Below are positions 33,976 to 44,869 of a stretch of 64,000 nt of DNA, one piece after another. The notes below the pieces were generated by a model. It was not told the origin of the DNA and made no database searches. It worked only from the letters and a program-made list of their open reading frames with translations. The DNA lies in NCBI GenBank assembly GCA_047967505.1, contig CM106538.1, one strand, 5' to 3'. Position numbers and translations under genes: made by a program. The stretch comes from Dipteris shenzhenensis. Its lineage: Eukaryota; Polypodiophyta; Polypodiopsida; Gleicheniales. The number at the start of each line of letters is the position of its first letter. Within the stretch, counting starts at the first letter, position 1.

Positions 33976-34402
33976 ACCACAGTGGCTGGTAATTAACTAC
34001 TAGCCTAGTGGAATCTTAGGCATCACCCCAGATGCCACCTCGACCCTCGACACTGATGGGAAGCGCGGTGACTGGTAATTAACTACACTCTACTAATCAT
34101 GCAAGCCTAGTGGTGGTAACTGGCAGGTGAGTAATTGCGGGCCACTACTATGGCAGGTAATTAACTGCCATCCTGGTGGAATCTTAGCCACCACCATAGA
34201 TGTGGTTGGTAATCTTAGACACCATCTCTTAAATGCCACCACTGATCATCGCCACCACGAGTGAAAGGTGGCAATAATTACCACAGATGTAAATCATGAA
34301 GCGTAATCACCTCTAATCACTCATTACCATGCAAGGTAGTACTGCTCCCTTGAATTAATCAAAATTCGGGCCAACCACCATGGTGGCTCTCACCTTGACA
34401 AT

Positions 34403-34660
34403 TCCATTCCCTTCACTATTACGTCTGATATCCATCCCACCGACTGTTTCTTTCTCCCTTGCAATTGGGCTACAAACTTAAGCCTTCACTATTCCATTCC
34501 CTTCACTATTTTCTCTTCTATCCCTCTTGACCATTTCTTTCTCCCTTGCACTCAGATTGCAAACTTAAGCCTCCATTATACCATTTCCTTCACTTTTTTG
34601 TCTTCTATCCCTCTCGGCTGTTTCTTTCTCCCTTGCACTCTTCTTACAACTTCTATCCCC
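34403..34660. repeat. Tandem repeat of about 88 bp, three copies
   Basis: The landmark CCATTCCCTTCACTATT (variant CCATTTCCTTCACTTTT) stands at about 34404, 34494 and 34580. TTTCTTTCTCCCTTGCA and ACAAACTTAAGCCT follow at constant distance. The last unit is incomplete. Confidence 0.85.
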
Positions 34661-35280
34661 CCTCGTAATGGATCCCCCTAGACACACCGAGCTCCAAAAC
34701 AATTCTTTATCAATACCAAAACCTTTTGCCAGTGCAGAGAACAATGGTGGGTGATGTGATCTTCTCATGCCAGAATAGTGTGCCATGAAGAAACATTGCC
34801 TCTACAATCTTCTCTTTCAAAAATTATTTGGTTAAAAGGGACCTTTTTAAAGAACTTTTATAAGTGCTTTACTCATGATAAAAGGAATTTCTAAAATGAC
34901 CCAAAAAATCCATATTTCTCCAAACTCAAATAACAAAAACATTCCAGAAATGACATGATTTTTTAAAGAAAATAGATTCAACATAATCATGAAACCTAAA
35001 TAAAAAGATCATTGTGCTATTTTTGGAAGTAAGGATCAAAGACTATATTTTAAAATCAAACAAGCCATTGAAAAGTGATCATTAATAAGTAAAAACAAAA
35101 TGTCTTCTAATACATTTTCAAAATTGACTACTCTTCATGACTTTCTAGAGCATCATTATCATTGGTATCATTGGTTTTATCCCCAGATGAAGTGGAAGCA
35201 TCTTCCTCTACAATATCAATAATAACATTTAAATAAATGCCAAACATCAAGTTAAGAACTTTTTTCCCCCCCGAAAAATG
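34661..35280. other. AT-rich spacer
   Basis: The minus-strand open frame 34565-34786 covers part of the tandem repeat and has no recognisable domain. No other feature was seen. Confidence 0.4.
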
Positions 35281-35299
35281 AGGGTTTAGTTAACCACTT

Positions 35300-36005
35300 T
35301 TAGAAGCTACATCGGACATTCTTGAAGGATTTGAAGCTCAAACTCGATGCAAGGCAAGCTAAATCGGACATTCTTGAAGGATTTAAAGCTCAAACTCGAT
35401 GCAAGGCATTGACTACAAGCTTAAAGGTGATGTCCAACATCAAGTCAAAGCGTCAACTCGATATTTGATGTCATTAAGCCAAAGCTTCAACTCTATCTTT
35501 GACATCTAGTTTACTTTTGATCCCAAACTTTGATTGACGAGTTTTTTGATGCATTCAAAATATTGAATTTGATCTACAACTTTGTAGAAGAGGTCGGAAT
35601 CTTGATCCATGATCTTCTAGATTGAAATTTAATTTATGCAATCTAAGTCTCCTCTTCGAGGAAAAAAATAGTACTCACTATTTTGATCATAACTTTTGAT
35701 CCCAAAATAATAGTTCTAATGAATTAGAAATATTGAATTGCTATATACAACTTTTTAGAAAAGGTCAAAATATAAGTCCATGATCTATTAGGCTGAAAAT
35801 TTGATTTACATAATCTAAGTCTCCTCTTCCAAGAAAAAAGTAGCAGTCACTATTTTAATCATAACTTTTTCTCCCAAACTCCAATTGGAGATCTTTTTGA
35901 TGCATTAGAAAGCTTGGATTTCTATCTACAGCTTCCTAGAAGAGGTCAAAAACTCGATCCATGATCTTTTAGGTTGAAATTATGATTTACACAATCTGAA
36001 GATGT
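35300..36005. repeat. 48-bp direct repeat and ~177-bp tandem repeat (about 2.8 copies)
   Basis: ATCGGACATTCTTGAAGGATTT plus AAGCTCAAACTCGATGCAAGGCA occurs at about 35310 and 35362. Further right, units start with ACTTTTGATCCCAAA (near 35513, 35692 and 35866). They share GATGCATT-AAA, ATCTACAACTTT-TAGAAGAGGTC, GATCCATGATCTT and AATCTAAGTCTCCTCTTC. The plant repeat style suggests an LTR-retrotransposon flank. Confidence 0.8.
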
Positions 36006-36169
36006 GCTCTAGGGGATGTCCGTAAATGAAAATCGGGTGTGAATGTACCAAGTTAACCTCCAACTCGATATTTTGCATTGAGTTGGAGGTTAACTTGATG
36101 CAAAGTGAAATAAAGTACTCTCACAATTGATTTTCACTTAAGGAGAGATTTTTGCTTGCCTTTTGCCAT

Positions 36170-36760
36170 CCCCTTCTCCATTTTATTGCACCTGTTGTCT
36201 GCACCATCCCCCTCTCCCCTAGCTACTCCATCCCATCCCTTCTTGGATGTTACATCCCCTCTTATTTCATCCATCCCCTCATCACCCCTATGCTAGCCCC
36301 TCCTTGCTACGCCTACTTGCCCCTACCCCCTACACCCCTGTGCCCACTATGGCCCTGCTCGCCCTGCGTCCTCATGTCCCTACTCACCCTGTGCCCCTAG
36401 GCCCCTGATCGCCCTGCGCCCGTGCACCCATACCCCCTATGTCCCCTAGCTATGCCCTTCCCCACTACCTATCTGTGTCCCTCCGCCTCCTGGTTACATC
36501 CCTTGGCTGTGCCACTAGTTTAATTACAATATAAGCATGGAAATTTACTAATAATATCGCTTTGTAAATCAAATTATGAAGCAAAAATTAAATTGAATAT
36601 TATGTTCATGCTCAAACTTGTGTTTAGACATAAAATTTAAGCATCAAATTCAATGTTTTACATGAAGCCTGGGCTTTAACTTGATGCAAAACATCAAATT
36701 AACCTTGAACTTGATGTTTTACATCAAGTCTGAGCTTCAATGTGTTGCATCAATTTCGGA
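36170..36760. repeat. C-rich (CCCCTA) tract with AT-rich tail, copy 1
   Basis: A run of CCCTA/GCCCC/CTACACCCC words gives a Pro/Leu/Cys-rich false open frame. It is followed by CTTGGCTGTGCCACTAGTTTAATTACAATATAA and a tail with many ACATCAA-TT and TTGATG words. The same order returns about 1.02 kb further on. Confidence 0.75.
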
Positions 36761-37264
36761 GGTCACAACGGAAATTTATGAGCGAATTAGTGCAAAAAGG
36801 GGTCCACATGGGGCACTAATTAGTGAGTTATAGGGATGTTGAAATGGTGTGCAATGGGCTGGAAAAATTCCCCTTAACACGGTGTTTCGGTGTGTGAAAC
36901 GATGATTCAAACGGGGTTCAATTTGGTTGCCAAATGAGCGAGTTACGAAGGGTTAAATGTGGGTTACAATGAGGCCCTTTTTTGTTTTTTTGAGGGGCGG
37001 GGTTGTCCTTAAGCCTAGTGTGAATGGACTCTAGTGGGATGTAACTGCACTAGGGAAGTTAGTCTAACTGTCTAGTTATTGTAACTAACTTAACTAGTTA
37101 CAATTAGGTAAACTAATTATAGTTAGTGTACTAACTAGAGTACAATTAGTCTAACCTAACTAGAACCTAACTAACCCAACCTATGTTAGCCTAACCTAAC
37201 AAGCCTACTCTAGGTTAGTCCATGGGTAAGGTACTTTTTTTTTGGGGGAGGGGGACAGAGGGGG
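36761..37264. other. Spacer between C-rich repeats, with AACTAGTTA-rich stretch
   Basis: The stretch 37071-37225 is a low-complexity mix of CTAACT, AACTAGTTA and CCTAACCTAAC words. The rest is unassigned. Confidence 0.5.
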
Positions 37265-37810
37265 GTGGGTGGGTATGTGGGGGTGGGAGGCGAGGGAGGC
37301 CCGGTGGTGAGAGGGGAGATGGAGGGGTTTGAAAGGGGGGAGGGCATGAGATGCGATGCAACACATCGAAGCCCTTGTGCCCCTACTCGCCCCTATGCCC
37401 CCTTTGCCCCTATACCCCCTGTGCCTCTACTCGTCATTGTGCCCCTACGCCCCCTGTACCCCTACACCCCCTAGCTGTGCAATTGCTCAACACTTGGATG
37501 CACCCCCCCAGCCCCTAGTTGCACCCCTTGGCTGTGCAACTAGCTTGATTACAATATAACTAGGGAAACTCAGTAATATTTCCTTATAAATCAAATTATG
37601 ATACAAAATTACAATTGAATATTAAGTTCATTCTTGAACTTGACCTTAGACATCAACTTTAAGCTTTAACTTGATGTCACACATAAACTTCAATGTTTGA
37701 CATCAAGTCTAGGCTTCAACTTGATTCATCATCAAATTGAACCTTCAACTTGATGTTTTACATCATGTTTAGACCTTAATTTGATTTTTTTCATTAGTCA
37801 AAGCTTTAAT
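37265..37810. repeat. C-rich (CCCCTA) tract with AT-rich tail, copy 2
   Basis: It opens with a G-rich stretch, then CCCCTA/CCCCC words. The tail CTTGGCTGTGCAACTAGCTTGATTACAATATAA (37528) matches copy 1 (36505) at an offset of about 1.02 kb. TTGATGT and ACATCAA words follow, as in copy 1. Confidence 0.75.
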
Positions 37811-38329
37811 TCAATGCAAATCATAGAATTGAAGCTTCAACTTGTCCTCGCTCATGCTTGTCCTCCTCATGCCAAGGAAGAAAAAATTAAGAGAGATTAT
37901 GTTTCAAACTTAGATAAATTTAAATGAGATTATGTTTGATATGCAAGAGGAAATGTGACAATTTCCATAAGCCTTTCAGAAGAATGGCTTATAATAGAGC
38001 TTCAAAGCACTTTTGAGGTCTTTTAAATTGTGTTTTTGGACACCATATGAACACCAATAAGGTTCATGACATGATGGTAGGTCACAAAAATAAGTGTACT
38101 ATGGGAGATTTTGTGTGGCTTTTGATATTCACAACAAAGCAATTATCAATATTATTATTGTAACTTTTATTATCAATACTATTATTGTAAATTTTAAAGG
38201 TATTAAGGTGTTTATGAATGTGGCCTAAGAGGGTTGCCACTCTATTAAGCTTGGAAGCTATACTTTTTAAATGTCAATGTAGTTTAGAGCTAAGTCCGAT
38301 GGTTAAAAGTAAAAGGCTAAGCTAGCCAT
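37811..38329. other. AT-rich spacer
   Basis: A short ATTATCAATA-TATTATTGTAA repeat lies at about 38143 and 38170. Nothing else was recognised. Confidence 0.4.
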
Positions 38330-38760
38330 TTGACAAATATGAAGGTTTAGTCAAACTTTTTATAACAAAATCAGGCTAGTTACAACCACCATGCATGTAG
38401 GTTGTAGTCCAACTATTTACAAAAATCGAGCTAGCTACAACCAGCATGCATGTAGGTGTAGTAGTAAGATGCATACTTGCCAACCACACTAGTGATTGGA
38501 ACATCAAGCTTTTTCGTCCTATTTAGATAGCCCACTGATTTAGGGACCATCTTAGTGGTCAAAATAATGAGCTTGTTGGGTTGATGAATATGTTTCACAT
38601 ATGTATTGTGGATTTTCTTATACTAAAGTTAATTTTCTTAAGCTTGATAGTCCCATCTAGCTCATCTCTTGATTTAGGGACCAGTTTGGTGGTCAAAACA
38701 ACAATCTTACTAGATTGATGAATATATTTTGCATGTTTTGTGGGTTTAATTATTATGAAC
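38330..38760. repeat. Two short direct duplications
   Basis: CTAG-TACAACCA-CATGCATGTAGGT occurs at about 38378 and 38435. TGATTTAGGGACCA-TT-GTGGTCAAAA with TGATGAATAT-TTT-CAT occurs at about 38536 and 38681. Both pairs are diverged. Confidence 0.7.
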
Positions 38761-40640
38761 TAATGTTTTTAGTGTGCTAGAATGTTCATTTCCCTTAAGC
38801 TTAAGCAAATTTTCAAATAATAATATTGGAAACATACTGAATGTTCTTGAACAGATTAAAGGCCCATGATGGTTTTAGAAGAAGGTAGCTCAATCAGATG
38901 GCAAGGATTTACTTTCAACTAACTATGGTGGAACTTTAAAAAAGTGGTTTGGAAAAGTGGGGTGGTGTGGGGAGTAGTACATTACCAAGACGTGCCATCT
39001 AATATTGTAGAGCATTGAGTGGGAACCAATCTTGTACATGAATTTAATTTATGTGGCATTCCATGGGTGGTTCTAAGAAGTCATTCCTACTCACAGCCAT
39101 TGCATTAGGCTGAGGCATCTGCTACCATAGACAAGTAAATGCTAGTAAAAGTTCCCCAGCTCATTACCCTTTTCTTAGAAGGAGAGATTATTGTAAGATA
39201 AAGAAACCTTTAGAGTCCCACCTACTGCACCTCCCCATATCTACTCTCTTTCTCTTTTTGATGTCTAGTCATACAATAACTGGTGTAGATAGGACATCAT
39301 TATGGCCTCCATCAGCAAAAAAGGAAAATGCTAACAAGTTTTCTAACCAGATACTTCCATGTTCTTTCTAAGTTGATATATGCATCATTATTAATATTGG
39401 TATAGCCATCAGTATTTTTGTCAAGCATCAATGATTGTTTCGATGGTATTATAGAAGTATTACTTATGCCAATACCAATGGCAATATTGACATTTTTTGG
39501 ACCAAAAACTTACCGATAGATCCTGAGCCAAGGCACAAAAAATTTTCTAAGGTCCTCAACGTCAAACTGCCAGAAATAGATGGGTGTGTTATAGTGATGC
39601 ATGAAATGCTTGGTTTTGGTCTTCCCTTACTCTATTGTCAAGCTGGATATATAGTGTTCATGGAAGGGGGCCTTCCATTGATATGAGAATTTGATGAGTT
39701 ATTGTAACTGATATATTTGTCTCATTGTGCAAATTTGGATAATTTTTGTATGCTTTGTCAACTTTGATCATTCTTGGGCTTGTTGCTCTCTATGGTGCTT
39801 AAGAGCACTAGTGTTTTGATATGCATATCAAAACATAAAAATATTATTATACATACCCAAAATCTTTTAGAGAATCAAACTGTACATATAAGATACCTTG
39901 ATACCTTGTTTGCTTGAGGTTGTTGCCCTTTGTCTTTGACTCTTGAGGTTTGCATATACACTACTTACTACCATTCAAGGGTGGGGCTGAAGAAGTGGTT
40001 CTTGGTCACTATGTTGGTGCTAGATAAAACTACTTCTAAGGTGCAAGTGCTTGGAGTCTTTCAAAGGGGAAGGTGGTTTTGGTCTTCTTATTTTTTCATG
40101 CATTCTATATCATGCACTCTTATTGTACACCTCAAGCTACACTAACATGCAAATTATCTATATGCACATGTTATATGTCACTTGCTAACTTTCTCCTAAT
40201 TTCTACAAGATGGAAGGTTATGCTGGCTCTAAGCACAAGACTTCTATGTTAGCAAATGCAACATAATTTGATTAACTAGGTACATCAAGAGCAATTGTTA
40301 GAGCAAATGAATACAATGTCAAAAAGAGAGATGGAGACCATAATAGATAGCATAGATAGGTTGCATAATTTGAAGGGCAAAGTTATAAAGGACATGAAGA
40401 GGTTGCTAGAAGTAGATGCCAAACCCATGTGCTTGTCAATGTTGTGAAATGGTATTCTGATGCATTTCTTTTAGCTGAGTCCCTCATTGGCAATGGCCAC
40501 ACAGTTTGGGAAAAGTATGTTACAAGACCATCATTTGTTGATGATGTATGGGCATTGCATATGGAATGCTCATATGCACTTTTCATGCAAGTAAAGTCCC
40601 ATAATCTAACAAGAAGACACTCGTGATTGAGATTTGAAGA
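38761..40640. other. Unassigned transposon-like sequence
   Basis: Plus-strand frames at 39435-39686 (KVLNVKLPEIDGCVIVMHEML) and 40429-40626 (VVKWYSDAFLLAESLIGNGH) look protein-like in codon order, but I cannot assign a family. Stops separate them. They may be remnants of one element together with 40640-40920. Confidence 0.35.
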
Positions 40641-40645
40641 AGAAG

Positions 40646-40925
40646 TCAACATTCATTTTTAGGATGGCACAGGAGCATGCTAATCAAGATGAGGAAGGAG
40701 GCATTGCTCTCAATGAGGTCAACATTCATTTTTAGGATGGCACAGGAGCAAGATGATCAAGATGAGGAAGGAGGCATTGCCTTCTCAATGAACGGGAAGC
40801 GGCAGGGGCATGATGGCCAAAAGCTAGAGCAGTGAGCTAGTCACATTAAGAAATGTTCCTTTTGTGGCATTTATCACAAACAAAGAGAGATCGCTTGGTG
40901 GAAAGATTGGATTTAGAACATATGA
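40646..40925 (+). repeat. 73-bp tandem duplication and degenerate zinc-knuckle-like segment
   Basis: GTCAACATTCATTTTTAGGATGGCACAGGAGCA at 40646 returns at 40719, each followed by GATCAAGATGAGGAAGGAGGCATTGC. Just after, the plus frame reads ASHIKKCSFCGIYHKQREI, reminiscent of a gag zinc knuckle. This would fit the end of a copia gag, but the evidence is thin. Confidence 0.6.
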
Positions 40926-41459
40926 GAGTATCTATTGGGTCTATTTCATAGGTTGTCTTGGTCTATTACAACACATCTGGTATGCTTGCAAGCGGTATAA
41001 GGGCTTTGCCTAGACTTGTAAATGAGAAGCATGACAAAACATGCCCATGAAAATAGAATACCCTACCTTTTTCTTAGTTATAGCTTATATCAAAGAGGAG
41101 CTTCTTTAGATCAGCATACCATACTACAATGGTGGGATCCCTTCTCATCTTTTCCTCAAGCTACCATTTAACAAAGGTTCCTTCAAGCATTGTGTTGACA
41201 CACACTTGTAGGAAGGAGCAGAGATGAGGGCATGAGAAGAAGACAGGCTACGGGATGCAATCAAAGGAGAAGATGTGGTGTAGAGAGTCAAGATTTTTAT
41301 ACCAATGTGCAACAATTTATTTATTTTTTATTTTTTTGAGAAAAAAAATGTTTTTTCCTTGTGTCTCAAAAGAAAAGATATAACCATGTCAAATTCCCTT
41401 TACACCTGGTTCAACCAGTAAACCAAAGAAGAAGAAAACAAATGTAGACCATACATCAG

Positions 41460-41905
41460 CTATAGACTGAAGGTCTATCGTTTTAACTTTAAAATCCTTG
41501 ATCAAAGCCTTGCCATCTTTGTAGACAACCCATTTGCCTTCTTTTCTGGCCACCTTCACCTTTGCTAGTTCTAAGCTTTTGTTCCTTAGCTGATTCTTTA
41601 TGAGTTACTCTGCAATCCACACCTGTAGACCTTTCAACTTGTTGGATTGTCTAAGATCTTGCATTCTTTCAGCCCTTGACTCGAAGATAAGAATTCCTTG
41701 CACTCCTGAATCTTGATGAAAGGAGAAGTAAACAGCTCCTTAGACTCTACACAACTACAAAAGGAAGAAAAGGAGCAAGCTGAAAGGTTGCTCAACTCAA
41801 AGAAGCTCAGGATTGAAGGACTACCAGACAACTAGAATGTAGTAGAGGATTCTTGGGAAGAGACCCGTGAAAAACTCTGCAAAGCTTTGCTAAGCATAGA
41901 GTTGG
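41460..41905. pseudogene. Two LINE ORF1 fragments in opposite orientation
   Basis: On the plus strand, 41740-41905 reads STQLQKEEKEQAERLL, NSKKLRIEGLPDN, then WEETREKLCKALLSI. This is the coiled coil plus RIEGLPE start of an L1-type ORF1 RNA-binding domain. On the minus strand, 41460-41630 reads NKSLELAKVKVARKEGKWVV, YKDGKALIKDF. This resembles the C-terminal end of the same kind of protein. The two parts lie back to back in opposite directions, as in 5'-inverted or rearranged LINE copies. Confidence 0.55.
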
Positions 41906-41971
41906 GTGATCTCAACAATGTGCAACAATTTAATCCATGCTCTATTCATTAGTTAGCATGCTTGTATTAGG

Positions 41972-42269
41972 CCCAATATTTGCATACAGGCTTGCACTTT
42001 GCCAACATATTGCTCGATTTTACTTGAAATGGTGCATTTCAATTTGGGATCATTGATGGGAAATGACACAAGTTATTTTAAAGAAGTGTCATAAGGCCTT
42101 TAGAAAAATGAAGCAACTAGCCCAATATTTGCATACAGGCTTGCACTTTGCCAACATATTGCTCAATTTTACTTGAAATGGTGCATTTCAATTTGGGATC
42201 ATTGATGGGAAATGACACAAGTTATTTTAAAGAAGTGTCATAAGGCCTTTAGAAAAATGAAGCAGCTAG
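41972..42269. repeat. 149-bp near-perfect tandem duplication
   Basis: The copies 41972-42120 and 42121-42269 differ, by eye, at only two bases (CTCGATTTT/CTCAATTTT and AAGCAACTAG/AAGCAGCTAG). In a window where other duplications are much diverged, this one is recent. Confidence 0.9.
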
Positions 42270-43080
42270 ATGAGAGTGATGAGGATTGGGTACAACAGGT
42301 TCTCTACTACAACCAAGCAGATGCCTTTTTTGTTTTTTAAAGTAAGAAGATGCTTGAAAACTCTGGCTTGTAGTGGAGGCATGGGTTTTTTTTGCAGATA
42401 CAATCCACAATTCTATGTGTTTGTCCTTGTGATTATCATCAAAATGGCACAATACTTTTTTAATGCTCCATAAATATTTCAATTTGGGTATTTGCATGCC
42501 TAACCAATTAGCTTTGCAATCCATTGTGTTATGCACTTGTCATAACATCATGGTAGAAAACCCATCGGAGAGGCTTACACTTGAAGATGCAATGCAACAA
42601 CTCCAATTGTGTGGTCGTGATGGGCAGTTGGCTATGTGGCCCATTGAAGAGATGAAACTTGCTCTAAAGCTTATAGAGTAGTAATAGATGAGGAATTCTT
42701 TAGCATACAATTTCTTTGTACATGTATTTATTATGACAATATAATAAAATAAAAATTTTAATCTCATTTTTAAGCTTCTTGAGTCTACTTTTCTAAAATT
42801 TTCATATGTTATGTAGCATTATCATGCATGTGTCATATTGCATTATCATGCATCACTCATATATCAAGTAAGCATACAAACCTTATACTTGCCCATGACC
42901 TTTGGGAGTACCATATATTATGGCCAAATCTATCAACTACTACTTCCAACAAGGAAGTGGTACAGTATCCTATTGCATGTTTCCCATGCTTTTAAGATAG
43001 TTCATCACAATAGTGCTATTATAATGATTTGCAAATGGTATAAAATTATGCTCCAATCTCAAACATATGCAAAGGGTCTA
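42270..43080. other. AT-rich spacer
   Basis: The plus frame 42463-42681 contains ENPSERLTLEDAMQQLQLCG, which looks protein-like, but I cannot assign it. Overlapping open frames on the minus strand are unrelated. A CATATT-CATTATCATGCAT word is repeated near 42810-42850. Confidence 0.35.
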
Positions 43081-43639
43081 GCTCAGAATGACTAAAGTAG
43101 TTGGATCAAAAATTTCTCCTCTGGTGTTTAAGGTCATGGATTGCAATCCTCTTGCAATCATATAACCTAACTTCTCTTCTAGTCCTATATACTAAAGTAG
43201 TTAGATCAAAAATTTCTCCTCTAGTGTTTAAGGTCATGGATTGCAATCATATAACCTAACTTCTCTTCCAGTCCTACATACTCAGCAATCCTTGCCTCCA
43301 AATGGTTTAGGCTTGTTAGCTTTTTTTTAGCAACAAGTAAGTAATTCTTTCCAGAGAGAGTCCTAGTACCTATAGCTCTACAGGAGTACCATCTAGCCCC
43401 TTGCCTTGTGAGCACAAGGACCAAGACCCACTCTCTAGGCCAGGCCTTAGGGTGAAGGAGAGAATTATCATGCTTCTTGCTCTCGTTCTTACTAAAGTAA
43501 ATTTGATAGCCCTAGACCTTTTGGAGGTAGGGATTGTTGAGTATGTAGGACTAAAAGCACACTCAGGTAATATATTGCAATTCATGACTTAAAGATCTAA
43601 GGAGAAATTTTTAGTCTAATGGCTTTAGTCATTGTGAGC
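43081..43639. mobile_element. 559-bp fold-back element, almost wholly palindromic
   Basis: The left end GCTCAGAATGACTAAAG pairs with the right end CTTTAGTCATTGTGAGC. The pairing continues inward: AAAAATTTCTCCTC with AAGGAGAAATTTTTAG, GTCATGGATTGCAAT with ATTGCAATTCATGAC, and AGTCCTACATACTCAGCAATCC with GATTGTTGAGTATGTAGGAC. Towards the centre TTCTTTCCAGAGAG pairs loosely with CTCTCTAGGCC. The left arm also carries an internal tandem duplication of about 100 bases (43087 and 43191). TA stands on both flanks. Non-coding; a MITE or fold-back transposon. Confidence 0.85.
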
Positions 43640-44100
43640 TATATCCTTTGCATATGTTTGGGTTTCTCTTGGGTTTAGAGCATTATTTATATCATCTGCA
43701 AATTATAATCAAGGTGATGCAGCACCAATATCCAAATATTTGGTTTAAATGGATTGCATTCATTGATGCATAATAACAATCTTTATTAAAAATCACATAT
43801 AGGGATGTGAATTCTCTCTTTAGGCATTTTTGGAGCATAGTAGGGGCATATTATATGGGATTTATCTCCCAAGTATTGAGGTATAAAATATCTCTAACTT
43901 TTTTTGGTAGTTTGGGACTCTTGAAAACTAAACTAGACATTGATTATAGCTAAAAGCTTGGGAGATTACTCCCATCCACCATGCTCTAGACATACCTAAA
44001 TAGATAATTCACATCCCTCATAGTATAGTGATGAGGAGAATTAGAGATACAACATGCATATCTTTTATAATTAAGACAATAAACAAAAAGGCTCAAATAG
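43640..44100. other. AT-rich spacer
   Basis: Nothing was recognised apart from a TATA-like TTTTATAATT near 44063, upstream of the U6-like sequence. Confidence 0.4.
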
Positions 44101-44179
44101 AATTGGAATGATACAGATAAGATTAGCAAGTCCCTGTGCAAGGATGACACACATAAACTGAGAAATGGTCCAAATTTTT
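44101..44179 (+). ncRNA. U6 snRNA-like sequence, probable pseudogene
   Basis: The sequence from AATTGGAATGATACAGAT through AAGATTAGCA, CCCTGTGCAAGGATGACAC and GAGAAATGGTCCAAATTTTT follows spliceosomal U6 snRNA base for base with about eight differences. It ends in the T-run that terminates RNA polymerase III. The 5' stem-loop (about 24 bases before AATTGGAA) is not recognisable. The invariant ACAGAGA box is changed to ACAGATA, while the AGC triad is kept. The plant upstream element (TCCCACATCG-like) is not seen. This points to a retroposed or decayed copy rather than a working gene. Confidence 0.8.
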
Positions 44180-44869
44180 AGTATCATAGATCCTTCTATT
44201 TAGACCCCATATCACCCCTTAGAGTGTTTTTGAAGTAGGTGACAACAATGGTCACTTGGGGGAGTTCTTGCCAGTAATAGAAGAGCATGCTACTATCCAT
44301 GATCACGTTAAGGAATCTACTCTACAATAAGTTGTCTAGTACATAGTAGACGTTTGATGTATACATGCAAGACCGTGTTTTACCAATCCTAGAGGATGAG
44401 ACTAAGGCAAGGCCAAGGCATGGCAAAGGCCCCTATGGTACGCACTTTTTTCTCATCAACCATAGCTTGCACCCCACATGAATATCAAGTAAGGTGTGTT
44501 TAAGTTGCACCATGATTCAGATTCAAAAAAATAGGGAAAAAAAAATCTCTTTGGTCGATGCCTTAGATTGTTTTGGTATGCCACTGGCATGATTTCAAGT
44601 CTTTAGGTTCTAGCAAGGTGGTATGCCTCAGATGTTGCTACCCAACAATGATGCTTTTCTTTACTGTGCGTGGCCAAGGGCGGCAAGAATTTATTTTATA
44701 TGTTCTCTGCCATCTCATAGCAACAATGGAAAATTTTCCCCAAGTTGGGCAAAAATTGAGATTGGATTACCTCTAGCTTTATCCCTTTCTACATAGCTTG
44801 GGCTCCATAAGTAGAGGGTTTAGGGTCTTATACCACTTATCACAAAAATGTAGAAGCGCCAAACACTTT
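44180..44869. other. Spacer, nothing recognised
   Basis: Short open frames only (for example 44573-44776) with no family resemblance. Confidence 0.4.

Noticed and set aside
36152-37559. Pro/Leu/Cys-rich plus-strand frames
   Set aside because: They translate CCCCTA low-complexity sequence and share no domain with known proteins.
42540-42681. ENPSERLTLEDAMQ as part of a protein kinase
   Set aside because: Only a short resemblance to the RRLT.EEAL-type kinase end is present; no other kinase motif was found.
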